In this document: piece by piece, positions 7,480-15,702 of the stretch | Numbering within the stretch: position 1 is the first letter of the stretch | Layout of the letters: every line of letters starts with the position of its first letter | From: Blautia sp. MSJ-9 | Lineage (GTDB): Bacteria > Bacillota > Clostridia > Lachnospirales > Lachnospiraceae | DNA: 64,000 nucleotides | Assembly (NCBI RefSeq): GCF_018919065.1 | Contig: NZ_JAHLQG010000011.1 | Coordinates: 1-64,000, forward strand | Direction of reading: 5' to 3' | Notes under the pieces: model-generated | Database searches by the model: none | What the model saw: the letters and a program-made list of their open reading frames with translations, nothing else | What the model was told of the DNA's origin: nothing | Program-made: the position numbers and the translations under genes

Positions 7480-8679
7480 TTATTTTTCTGAGTTTAAAAG
7501 ATCTGTATGTACACCATCCCGCACCATGCGCAGTCCTTCTTCCTCTGTCCAGAAATAGATTCTCGGAAGCGGACGGCTGAGGAATAAATAGATTCCTTCT
7601 GTCACGGAATAAGCACCTACCCGTTCAAATACCAGTATATCATGAAGCTGCGGTTTGTGAAGTGGAAAACGCTTTACAACTACATCACTGACTGTGCAGA
7701 GTGCTCCGCAGAGATTCCAGGATTCTTCTTCACCTTCTGTTTTCTCGTTTCCTTCTGCATCAAGCTGTGTGCAGTATGGCTGCTTCATCGCCATTGCCTG
7801 ACCATAGTAATTCAGGTGATTGATCCCTCCGTCCATGATCACATACGGCTGTTCTTTATTTATCTTCATATCCACGATTGATGTCACGTAATATCCGCAG
7901 GCTGCTGCCAGAAATCTTCCCATCTCAAGAACAACCTTACCCTTGAAGTTAAGTCCTTCCAGAAGTGCTCTGAATTCGCTCAGAACACTCTCCACATCCT
8001 CACTCTTATCCTTCTTAAAATACGGAACAAAAAATCCCGGACCATACTCAAGCACTTGTGCTTCAAATCCGCTTTCAGATTTCAGCGCCCCGATAAATTC
8101 ATCCAGATGCTCCAGCTCTGTTTTCATCTGGCTGAGGTCTTTCTTCTGCGTTCCTGAATAAAACTGAAGACCTTCTATCTCAACCCCCGGATAATCTGTT
8201 CTATTGGAAATAATCTGCCTGATATCCGCTTCATCTACACCAAACTGATTCCCACTTGTCACACGGATCAGCACCGTAATCTTCATGCCAAGTCTCACTG
8301 CAGTTTCATTCAGAATCTGTAAATGCTGCAGAGACTCTACGGTATACACACCCTTTCCGCCATATGTAGAAAGTACATATTCCACATCTTCCGGATTCTT
8401 ATACACACCGGAAAGAACAATTCTCTCCATCGGCACACCGACGCGCTCACAGATTCGAAATTCACCCGGTGAGCACACTTCAAATGACGGAACCACATCC
8501 ATCATCGGGCCTGTAAGAAAAGGGTTTGCCTTCATAGCATAACATAACTGTGCGCTCTCTCCAAGACAGCTCTGCACTTTTTTTACAAAATCCTTCATCT
8601 TGTCCAGATCAAAAACATAAGATGGTGTCGGAGTATGCTCTTTCTCAATCAGGTCTTTCATAAATTTATAGGAACTCAT
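7480..8679 (-). CDS. PLP-dependent decarboxylase of the LysA/BtrK fold-III family
   Basis: 399 residues. Schiff-base Lys50 lies in 'YAMKAN' (canonical YAVKAN). Other family landmarks are 'CSPGEFRICERVGVP', 'LEMGRFLAAACG' (canonical EPGR), 'IMDGGINHL', the catalytic-Cys motif 'LCGALCTVSDVV', 'GAYSVTEG' and 'LSRPLPRI'. The family includes diaminopimelate and ornithine decarboxylases. Its BtrK and VinO branches decarboxylate amino acids while they are bound to a carrier protein (established knowledge). The gene starts within the stop of the adenylating enzyme (ATGA overlap) and is followed after 20 bp by the carrier protein, so a carrier-linked substrate is plausible. A free diaminopimelate or ornithine decarboxylase cannot be excluded from sequence. 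Confidence 0.8.
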   Translation of the reverse strand: MSSYKFMKDLIEKEHTPTPSYVFDLDKMKDFVKKVQSCLGESAQLCYAMKANPFLTGPMMDVVPSFEVCSPGEFRICERVGVPMERIVLSGVYKNPEDVEYVLSTYGGKGVYTVESLQHLQILNETAVRLGMKITVLIRVTSGNQFGVDEADIRQIISNRTDYPGVEIEGLQFYSGTQKKDLSQMKTELEHLDEFIGALKSESGFEAQVLEYGPGFFVPYFKKDKSEDVESVLSEFRALLEGLNFKGKVVLEMGRFLAAACGYYVTSIVDMKINKEQPYVIMDGGINHLNYYGQAMAMKQPYCTQLDAEGNEKTEGEEESWNLCGALCTVSDVVVKRFPLHKPQLHDILVFERVGAYSVTEGIYLFLSRPLPRIYFWTEEEGLRMVRDGVHTDLLNSEK

Positions 8680-10199
8680 TTCTTCTTTTCCTCCTGATAC
8701 ATAGCTGTAAGCGCTTTTCTGTCAATCTTTCCGTTCTTTGTAAGCGGCATACTTTCCACCTGACGGAATACATTCGGAACCATAAATGCAGGTACATACT
8801 GTCCCAGTGCTTTTGCCAGCGGTCTTCTCTCGATATCACCTTCGTAGAAAGCTACGATCTTACTTTTAGCTGTATCAAAGATACAACAGCTTCTCACAAT
8901 CTCCGGAACTTTATCCATAGCAGCTTCAATCTCGCCAAGCTCAATACGATGTCCCATATGCTTGATCTGGAAATCCTTACGTGTTGCAAAACACAGCTCA
9001 CCAAGCTCATTATAATAAGCAAGATCACCGGTTCTGTACATTGGTTCCAGGTATCTGTCATTCAACGGATTCTGGACAAATGCCTTCGCTGTCTGTTCTC
9101 TGTTTTTGTAGTAACCCAATGCAAGTGCGCTTCCTGTTACACAAAGTTCACCATTTTTATTCTTCTCTGTAACCAGCTTATCCTCTTCATCCAGAAGGAA
9201 AACTTTCTCATTCGGAAATGCTTTACCCATAGGAAGTACATCTCCTGGCTGAAACTCTCTATCCACAATATAGTAAGTACAGTTGCATGTGATCTCTGTC
9301 GGTCCATAAATATTTACATACATAACATCCGGCAGATATTTTCTCCAGATATTCAGATGTTTCACAGGCATTGCCTCACCGGAGAAAAGAATCTTCTTAA
9401 TCTTATCCGGCACTTTATACTCAAACCCATTCAGCGTTGAAATAATGCACAGCGCAGATACCGCCCAAACCAGTGTTGTCACTTCTCTCTCGATCAGATA
9501 ATCGATCAATTTCATCGGGAAAGAGAACAGCTGCTTCGGAATGATCTGAACTGTCGCACCCGTTTTCAGTCCGGAGTAAATATCTTTCACAGATACATCG
9601 AAATCCCACGGAGCCTGGTTTCCCATAACATCTTTCTCAGTGATATCAAAAAGTTCTGTAAAACAGTCGATAAAGTCAAGTACAGAACGATGTCCTACCA
9701 CAACTCCCTTCGGAACTCCCGTAGAACCGGAAGTAAAGATTCCATACAGCGGATCCACATCCAATGCCTGTTCTCTGATCTCCTTCAGTACTGTCTCATT
9801 CTCCGGTTCTGCTGCCAGATCCGGTGCCATCAGAACCGTTCCTTTAAATTCAAGTTTCTCCAGATCCTTCAGATATTTCTCAGATGTAACGATCACATCA
9901 CTGTCCAGAATTCCAAGAATCTGCTGCAGTCTGCTCGCCGGCTGCTTGGTATCCATCAGTACGTAGAAGCATCCCGCATAGACAGCGCCCATAAAAACTC
10001 CAATGGTTTCTACACTCTTCTCCATAAATACAGGTACCGGGTTTCTTGGCGTGAAATGTTTCGCAAGTGCAGTTCCTGTTCTGCGTGCGGTCTGTTCCAG
10101 TTCCTTAAATGTGCAGGATGTATGTTCATCTGCAAAAGCTGTCTTATCCGGATATTTCCGTGCGGATTCTTCCAGATATTCCAGAATACTTGTTTTCAT
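8676..10199 (-). CDS. DltA-like amino-acid adenylating enzyme
   Basis: 507 residues of the ANL superfamily with the core motifs in order: A3 'TSGSTGVPKGVVV', A4 region 'WDFDVSVKDIY' (an Asp in the position that holds a substrate amino group), A5 'NIYGPTE', A7 'YRTGDLAY', A8 'GHRIELGEIE' and the A10 lysine in 'NGKIDRKAL'. It should activate an amino acid as the AMP ester and load the carrier encoded two genes downstream. The start is placed at 10199 because GGGGAGGAATTACAT precedes that ATG; an upstream in-frame ATG has no ribosome site. It resembles DltA in size and layout, but the substrate is not determined. Confidence 0.85.
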   Translation of the reverse strand: MKTSILEYLEESARKYPDKTAFADEHTSCTFKELEQTARRTGTALAKHFTPRNPVPVFMEKSVETIGVFMGAVYAGCFYVLMDTKQPASRLQQILGILDSDVIVTSEKYLKDLEKLEFKGTVLMAPDLAAEPENETVLKEIREQALDVDPLYGIFTSGSTGVPKGVVVGHRSVLDFIDCFTELFDITEKDVMGNQAPWDFDVSVKDIYSGLKTGATVQIIPKQLFSFPMKLIDYLIEREVTTLVWAVSALCIISTLNGFEYKVPDKIKKILFSGEAMPVKHLNIWRKYLPDVMYVNIYGPTEITCNCTYYIVDREFQPGDVLPMGKAFPNEKVFLLDEEDKLVTEKNKNGELCVTGSALALGYYKNREQTAKAFVQNPLNDRYLEPMYRTGDLAYYNELGELCFATRKDFQIKHMGHRIELGEIEAAMDKVPEIVRSCCIFDTAKSKIVAFYEGDIERRPLAKALGQYVPAFMVPNVFRQVESMPLTKNGKIDRKALTAMYQEEKKK

Positions 10200-10294
10200 A
10201 TGTAATTCCTCCCCTCTGTACTTCACAAGGTTTTTATTCATTTTACTACTGTCTGTCCTATTTTCACAATATCAACAAGTAAATATTTACAATT

Positions 10295-10347
10295 AAAGCA
10301 GGAAACTTTTTTGATTCATTCAAACTAAATCAGGTAAGTTCCTGCTT
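10295..10347 (-). terminator. Hairpin between the SGNH-like and adenylation genes
   Basis: Arms AGCAGGAAACTT and AAGTTCCTGCTT form a stem with a bulge. The downstream sequence on the minus strand (TAATTGTAAATATTT) is a weak U-tract, so this may be a partial terminator that sets relative expression within the operon, or an RNA-processing site. Confidence 0.45.
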
Positions 10348-10388
10348 CAATTACCAGTAACCATAATCAGTAACTAATATTTAACTAA

Positions 10389-11369
10389 TCAATTTTTCTG
10401 TCCGACGCTATCCAGAACCTGTGCAAGAACCTTTGAATATGCTTCTGCCGCATCTCCATTCATATGTCCGTCATAGTCTGTATAAGCTTTCAGGTCATGT
10501 GTAAATGTCTTGAAATATTCTGTGTTAAAGTTCAGATACTCCACACCCTGTTCCTCAAAGAACTGGCCGAAATATTTCCATGCAGCATTGTAATTATCGC
10601 TGTAATCCTTCAGTGTATTAATCGGAATCGGTGTTGTTACTGCCACAAATTCAATATCATTTTCTTTGCAGTATGCGATCAGCTTTTTCAGATATTCCAT
10701 GTTTTCTTCATTTACCTGACCCTCTTCATAGAGCTTCGGTTCAGACTTCTTAAGCTTCGTCACGTCCACCGGATATCTCTCGATAAATCCGCTCTCATGA
10801 TATTCCTGAGAATCACTCTTCAGATGAGATACATCATAATCGCCGGATACTTTCTGGGTGAATGTATCCTTTACCTTCGGCAATTCATAGCTGAGAGAAT
10901 ATTCATACCACGGAAAAAGCACAGTACGGAAATTACATTTTGCAATAGAATTCCAGAAGTACTCCACCTTTGCTTTTGAGATCGGGAATTCATGATAGAA
11001 AAGCAGATAGTTATTTCCTTCTTCCTTCTCTGATACAAAATATCCCGGGTCAACCTCGTAGATAATTCTCTTTGGATTCTGTTTCTCTTTGATCAGTTTG
11101 ACCAGATAATATGCATCAATTCCATACTCGCCGCCGACACAGAGATTATGTCCGCTGCGTCCCGTAACTTCCTCCATCACATCCGGATTAATATCCATTT
11201 TTCCATGGGAAGTTCCAACAATAATATCGTCAAACTGCTGTGTCACAACTGCATGCACATCATTTCTCATAAATGTACATGGATAAAGTGCCAGGTCAAG
11301 TGCTGCCAGAAGAGCCACACACACGACCAGTACCAGGAACGTTTTTAAAACTTTTTTAAAATTGCGCAT
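10389..11369 (-). CDS. Membrane-anchored SGNH-like (DltD/AlgJ-like) protein
   Basis: 326 residues. One N-terminal transmembrane segment (residues ~7-28) anchors an extracellular domain. Block I is 'IIVGTSHGKMDINP' with nucleophile candidate Ser54, and a C-terminal 'DYDGHMNGDAA' holds an Asp-x-x-His pair as in SGNH hydrolases. Such proteins partner MBOAT acyltransferases (AlgI-AlgJ/X, PatA-PatB, DltB-DltD) and help move acyl groups to polymers outside the cell (family knowledge). The gene overlaps the MBOAT gene by 14 bp. It is too divergent to call DltD. Confidence 0.7.
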   Translation of the reverse strand: MRNFKKVLKTFLVLVVCVALLAALDLALYPCTFMRNDVHAVVTQQFDDIIVGTSHGKMDINPDVMEEVTGRSGHNLCVGGEYGIDAYYLVKLIKEKQNPKRIIYEVDPGYFVSEKEEGNNYLLFYHEFPISKAKVEYFWNSIAKCNFRTVLFPWYEYSLSYELPKVKDTFTQKVSGDYDVSHLKSDSQEYHESGFIERYPVDVTKLKKSEPKLYEEGQVNEENMEYLKKLIAYCKENDIEFVAVTTPIPINTLKDYSDNYNAAWKYFGQFFEEQGVEYLNFNTEYFKTFTHDLKAYTDYDGHMNGDAAEAYSKVLAQVLDSVGQKN

Positions 11370-12867
11370 AAATAAATCCTCTCGCTACTGCTGTTGATCC
11401 AAAGAAACCGATGGATGCCAGCAGACAAAAATAAATTGCTACAGTAATTGGCAGACTCAGTCCTGCAAGTGATTCTCTTATCTTCATGCCACGTTCCTGA
11501 AGGACACTTACGATAAACAGAATAATGCAGCCTACTGCCAGGATTGCCAGTGCATAAGGAGTAAAAGCAGTTCCCTCTTTACCGGCCGGGATCAGCAGTA
11601 ACTGTGACGGTGCAAACTTTGTAACAGAGAGCTTCATCATATGAAAAGCCTGTCCCACTGTGTCCGCTCTGTCAAAGAACCAGCTGATATTTACCAGGAT
11701 AAAAGTACGTATGATCATAAATACATGATACCAGTTCTCTTTTCCAGTGATGTTGAATTTCTTTTTCCAGTTTCTGTAATGTTCTGCCATAAGTCCGCTG
11801 AAAGCAATGATAATACCATTGTACATACCGTACACAATGTACTTCCATGCTGCACCATGCCACACACCAACCACAAAGAATACGATCAGGTTAGCCAGAC
11901 AGATTGGCAATGTACGTCCGGTCTTTTTGCCAAATACTTTCTTGCCCCATTTGCCGAATTTACCCATCCATTTGGATAAGGTCACCGGATAGAACACATA
12001 ATCCTTCATCCAGGTACCGAGTGTGATATGCCAGCGGTGCCAGAAGTCTGTAATGGAAATGGAGAAGAATGGACGCTTGAAGTTCTCATCCAGTTCAATT
12101 CCAAACATAGACGCAATACCGATTACTACATCCATTCCACCGGAAAAGTCTGCATACAGCTGAACTGTGTAAAATAAAACGCCAAAGATAGCAAGTCCGC
12201 TGTACTGATCCGGATTATCAAAAATCGCATCTACAAACACTGCTGCCCAGTCTGCCAGGATCATCTTCTTAAAGAAGCCCCAGAGAATACGTTCAAATCC
12301 TCTGGCAATATTCTTACCCTCGAACTTATGCGGCTCATAAAGCTGATGTGCCAGACGGCTGTATCTTCCGATTGGTCCCTGAAGGATCTGCGGAAAGAAG
12401 GAAACAAACAATGCATATTTTACAGGATTCTTCTCTGCTTCACAGCGTTTCCAGTACACATCCAGCAAATATCCGGATGACTGGAAAGTATAAAAAGAAA
12501 TTCCAAGTGGAAGCAGAATTTCCATTCCTCTTAAATTCATATGGAATAAAGCATTAAGATTCTCGATAGCGAAATTCGTATACTTCACAACTCCAAGCAT
12601 ACCGAAATTCAATATCAGTCCGAGAACCAGAAGGTTTCTGGCACCTTTGTGGCTTCCGCCTGCTTCCGTCTTCTCAACTGCAAGTGCAATGCCCCAGGTA
12701 ACCAGTGTAGAAAAGAGGATGAAGCCCACATAACGGACACCACCAGCCAGATAATAAATGTAGCTGAAACATAACAGAACCAGCCACTGGAGTTTGTGCG
12801 GTACAATATAATAAACAAATACACTCACCGCCACAAACAGTAAAAACAAGTTTGAAACTAATGACAT
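11356..12867 (-). CDS. MBOAT-family membrane O-acyltransferase (DltB/AlgI-like)
   Basis: 503 residues with about ten hydrophobic segments. The MBOAT signature is clear: 'FWHRWHITLGTWMKDYVFYP' and the catalytic-His region 'GVWHGAAWKYIVYG'. 'GPIGRYSRLAHQL' and 'ADFSGGMDVVIGI' are further family blocks. The length is closer to AlgI (~500) than to DltB (~400). It is first in the operon, with AGGGAGAAAGATC before the ATG. It is expected to take an acyl or aminoacyl group from the carrier protein on the inside and pass it outward, the SGNH-like protein acting next. Confidence 0.9.
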   Translation of the reverse strand: MSLVSNLFLLFVAVSVFVYYIVPHKLQWLVLLCFSYIYYLAGGVRYVGFILFSTLVTWGIALAVEKTEAGGSHKGARNLLVLGLILNFGMLGVVKYTNFAIENLNALFHMNLRGMEILLPLGISFYTFQSSGYLLDVYWKRCEAEKNPVKYALFVSFFPQILQGPIGRYSRLAHQLYEPHKFEGKNIARGFERILWGFFKKMILADWAAVFVDAIFDNPDQYSGLAIFGVLFYTVQLYADFSGGMDVVIGIASMFGIELDENFKRPFFSISITDFWHRWHITLGTWMKDYVFYPVTLSKWMGKFGKWGKKVFGKKTGRTLPICLANLIVFFVVGVWHGAAWKYIVYGMYNGIIIAFSGLMAEHYRNWKKKFNITGKENWYHVFMIIRTFILVNISWFFDRADTVGQAFHMMKLSVTKFAPSQLLLIPAGKEGTAFTPYALAILAVGCIILFIVSVLQERGMKIRESLAGLSLPITVAIYFCLLASIGFFGSTAVARGFIYAQF

Positions 12868-13182
12868 GATCTTTCTCCCTAAATATGTACAACTTTCTTA
12901 TATGTTCCTCTTATACATCACTCATCCAGATCAAACATCTTTTACTGCATATAAGCAGTTATTCTGATACTAATCTTCATTCTGTAAACAGTAACCATAT
13001 ATTTCCCACTGTACTTAACAAGGGCACTGCACTATGTTATTACCTCAGATAATGCAGCGCCCTGTTTTTATTATTCTTATTTTTGATTTATGATTTCTAT
13101 AGATATTTATCTGTAAAAATTCAAAACTGTCAATTTCAGATCAATGGAACTTTCACATTTATCTCATCTTTGTCTGATCTGA
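12868..13182. other. Intergenic region before the MBOAT operon
   Basis: 315 bp without a gene. It holds the leader of the MBOAT gene, in which I see no convincing sigma-A promoter, and near 13020-13070 a hairpin (GGGCACTGCA / TGCAGCGCCC) that pairs fully on the minus strand through one G-U pair. That hairpin probably terminates the Asp/Tyr-rich protein gene; on the plus strand it is followed by GTTTTTATTATT, so it may work both ways. Confidence 0.5.
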
Positions 13183-14124
13183 TTAATTTAATAATCCATC
13201 ATCCAGGCATCCGTTTCCACCATCATCGGAACCACTGTCATCAGATCCGTCATAGTCGTAATCGTCAGAGTCATCATAATCGTAGTCATAATCATTGCTG
13301 TAATCATAGTCGTTGTTATAATCGTAATCATTACTGTAATCATAATCACTGCTGTTGTCATAGCTCTCTGTTGACTGAGAAGTTGTCTGTGCAGGTGTCT
13401 CTGTTGGTTTCGGAAGCAGATCTTTCTCTGTCTGCAGAGTATTGTATTCCTTCTTCTGACTAATACTGTCAAATACCAGATATGCTACTTCATCTTCCAG
13501 ATGAAGCTCTGCTTCTTCTGTATCACCAAATGGGAAAGTATGAATTTCAGCTGTTGTTCCATCTTCGAAAGTTAACTGAATGTTGTATTTTGGAACTTCT
13601 TTCTCAGCATCGTCTTTCTCTTCTCCGTCAGCTGTTTCCTCTGTTTTTGCATCTTCTTTGGTTTCTTCTGTTTCTGTAGCGTCCTTGCTGTCATCTGCTG
13701 CATCTTTGTTCTCTTCGTCTACTTTATCTTTAGCATTCGGATCAAACCAGAGCACTCTTTCTTCATCTGCTTCGAACTTATCTTCCTCTTTCAGGAAATT
13801 GTCCGGATATTCTTCGTCTTTTTCATTCTTAACAGCAACACCTGTGATAACTTTACCTGTAAGATTTTTTAACTTTACAGAGAGAACACCTTCTGTATCC
13901 TCTTCCGGTTTCTCACCGATGGTCTTTAAATCTTCATCCTTTGCTTCGTCATCTGCAGCTTCTGTATCATCTGCTTCTTTATTCTCTGTGTCTGCTGCAT
14001 CCTTGTCTGCATCATCTGATGTTTCTGTTTTTGCTGTAGTATCTGCTGCCATAGCTGCCTGAGTAAATACAAGACTGCTTCCAAGTGCAGCCATCATAAA
14101 TGCTGTTACGATTTTTCTTTTCAT
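13183..14124 (-). CDS. Very acidic secreted protein with a repetitive Asp/Tyr-rich tail
   Basis: 313 residues: signal peptide (~26 residues, ending AAMAAD), a long Glu/Asp/Lys/Thr linker, then a small beta-rich core (LSVKLKNLTGKVITGVAV ... YNIQLTFEDGTTAEIHTF ... AYLVFDSI). The core resembles a domain that describes bounded protein-ligand or metal responses, but I cannot name it. The last ~65 residues are tandem S/N-D-Y-D-Y units ending in a glycine-rich Asp/Ser segment. The tail would be extended and strongly negative, suited to cation or matrix binding (inference). It is last in a row of secreted proteins (16674 to 13183). Confidence 0.65.
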   Translation of the reverse strand: MKRKIVTAFMMAALGSSLVFTQAAMAADTTAKTETSDDADKDAADTENKEADDTEAADDEAKDEDLKTIGEKPEEDTEGVLSVKLKNLTGKVITGVAVKNEKDEEYPDNFLKEEDKFEADEERVLWFDPNAKDKVDEENKDAADDSKDATETEETKEDAKTEETADGEEKDDAEKEVPKYNIQLTFEDGTTAEIHTFPFGDTEEAELHLEDEVAYLVFDSISQKKEYNTLQTEKDLLPKPTETPAQTTSQSTESYDNSSDYDYSNDYDYNNDYDYSNDYDYDYDDSDDYDYDGSDDSGSDDGGNGCLDDGLLN

Positions 14125-14167
14125 AATTTGAGTCCTTTCTAGTCGTTCTTTATAGTTTTTTACTGCT

Positions 14168-14944
14168 TTAGTTTACTCTCTTATAATTCACATATTTCAA
14201 AGTACCCTTAGCGCCATATGTAATTTTATATCCATTGTATCCCTTTGGACCATATTCATGCTGGAAGTTTGGATCGTACACATAAGTCTTTGTTTTACCG
14301 CCAACTTTCTGATCAATCTCAACCCATGCATGAGAGTTTTTACCTTTTTTAGTTAAAGCATAACCCTTTACAAAGTGAGCGTCGTATCCTGCAACTTTAG
14401 CCATCCAGTAAAAAGTAGCTGCCATTACATAACAATCACCTGCTCCTGTTTTAAACCCAAATACGCCATATTCTGCAGGTGTATTTTTTGCAAATTTTGT
14501 ATTTCCATCATATGTAAGGGATGCAGACCAATTAAATGCTTTTTTCAAATTACCTTTATTTCTCTCAAGTACATTCGCTGCCATAGTCTCAACATCCGAC
14601 AACTTTGTTGCCCGGCCATTCTTTTTAATTTTATAATAAGCATTCCTACTAACTTTATAGTACGGTTTGTTGGTTACAAGTTTTCCGTTTTTATCAAAAC
14701 AATATGTGTATTTTCCAATTTTTTTTGCCTTATTTGTAACCTTTTTACCATTTTCGTAATAATATTTAACTCCTTTGACCGTTTTCCATCCGCTCTTTAC
14801 TTTCGGAGTTGGTGTTACATCAGGTGTCTCAACTGTTCCATCTACATAATCAATAACAGTTGACTGCTCTGCCATAACCGGCATCACCGGTGTAAATGCC
14901 ATTACTGAACTAAGTAATAATGCTGTAATCTTTTTTCTGTTCAT
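14168..14944 (-). CDS. Secreted transglutaminase-like protein with cell-wall-binding repeats
   Basis: 258 residues. A signal peptide (~25 residues) is followed by about three aromatic repeats of choline/cell-wall-binding type (GWKTVKGVKYYYENGKKVTN; YTYCFDKNGKLVTNKPYY). The C-terminal domain (about 120-258) has a plausible transglutaminase/papain-like triad: Cys in 'GAGDCYVMAATF', His in 'NSHAWVEI' and Asp in 'YVYDPNFQHE'. Such enzymes crosslink or hydrolyse peptides at the surface (family knowledge). It shares its layout with the protein at 15703-16674. Confidence 0.75.
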   Translation of the reverse strand: MNRKKITALLLSSVMAFTPVMPVMAEQSTVIDYVDGTVETPDVTPTPKVKSGWKTVKGVKYYYENGKKVTNKAKKIGKYTYCFDKNGKLVTNKPYYKVSRNAYYKIKKNGRATKLSDVETMAANVLERNKGNLKKAFNWSASLTYDGNTKFAKNTPAEYGVFGFKTGAGDCYVMAATFYWMAKVAGYDAHFVKGYALTKKGKNSHAWVEIDQKVGGKTKTYVYDPNFQHEYGPKGYNGYKITYGAKGTLKYVNYKRVN

Positions 14945-15024
14945 ATTCTGATCCTCTCTTCTTAGTCAATTTATTATTTGCAATTCACTAGTACATCGTT
15001 TCGTAAATAACTGGTTCACTTAAA

Positions 15025-15687
15025 CTACCGTCTTACGGTAATACTTGCAACTACCTCTGCGCTGCTTCCTTTTCCAGTCGGGCGTACAACATTTAACTGT
15101 ACATAATCATAAGTATAAGTAACATCCTTGCCGTTTCCATCCAGCATACATGTATTGCTCTTGCTTATTGTGCATTTTTTATATTTTCCAAGAACTTTCT
15201 TGATTTTTGATGCATTGTTCAGTTTTCCAAGAGTAGAAGTTGCTGCATATTTTCTGTATAAAGTTGTCTTCTTGGTATCTACAGCTCCTGTTTTCGGATT
15301 GAAGTAATACAGCTTCGGAATATCATAGATATTCGGGCTTCCTACACGGATTCCCTGTACTGTATGACCATTCACATCAAAGCCATAATATTTAGTACCA
15401 ATCTTTTTCATCAGAATGCCATATTTTCCAACAGTATCTTTATCCGCCTGATAAGCAGCACCCTTTTTGTCGAAATAATAGCGGAAACCGCTGGAAGTTA
15501 CTCCCCAGTTGTTAGTAACTTTCTGGTTGTTCGCATCATAACCATATCTTTTACCTGTTTTCTTGTCCAGTTTTACTTTGACAGTCTGTGGGCTTGCTGC
15601 ATGTACTGTTTCAGCTACAGTAGCTAACGGTGTCAGCATAAGAAGCATGCAAAGTACGACTGCCAGAAATCTCTTTGTCTGTTTCAT
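15025..15687 (-). CDS. Secreted cell-wall-binding-repeat protein without a catalytic domain
   Basis: The signal peptide ends near VHAAS. Aromatic 20-residue repeats follow (KRYGYDANNQKVTNNWG; FRYYFDKKGAAYQ; KYYGFDVNGHTVQG; KLYYFNPKTGAVD). The last ~75 residues contain one unrecognised beta-rich domain ending ASITVRR. The ATG at 15687 is preferred over the one two codons earlier, since AAGGAG lies at normal distance only from the former. It is 10 bp from the upstream gene and presumably cotranscribed; the function is probably wall or polysaccharide binding. Confidence 0.65.
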   Translation of the reverse strand: MKQTKRFLAVVLCMLLMLTPLATVAETVHAASPQTVKVKLDKKTGKRYGYDANNQKVTNNWGVTSSGFRYYFDKKGAAYQADKDTVGKYGILMKKIGTKYYGFDVNGHTVQGIRVGSPNIYDIPKLYYFNPKTGAVDTKKTTLYRKYAATSTLGKLNNASKIKKVLGKYKKCTISKSNTCMLDGNGKDVTYTYDYVQLNVVRPTGKGSSAEVVASITVRR

Positions 15688-15702
15688 CTTCATTCTCCTT
15701 TT

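Noticed and set aside
7235-12867. Calling the locus dltABCD
   Set aside because: The MBOAT and SGNH-like proteins are nearer to AlgI/AlgJ-type in size and motifs, and a decarboxylase is part of the row; D-alanine as cargo is unproven.
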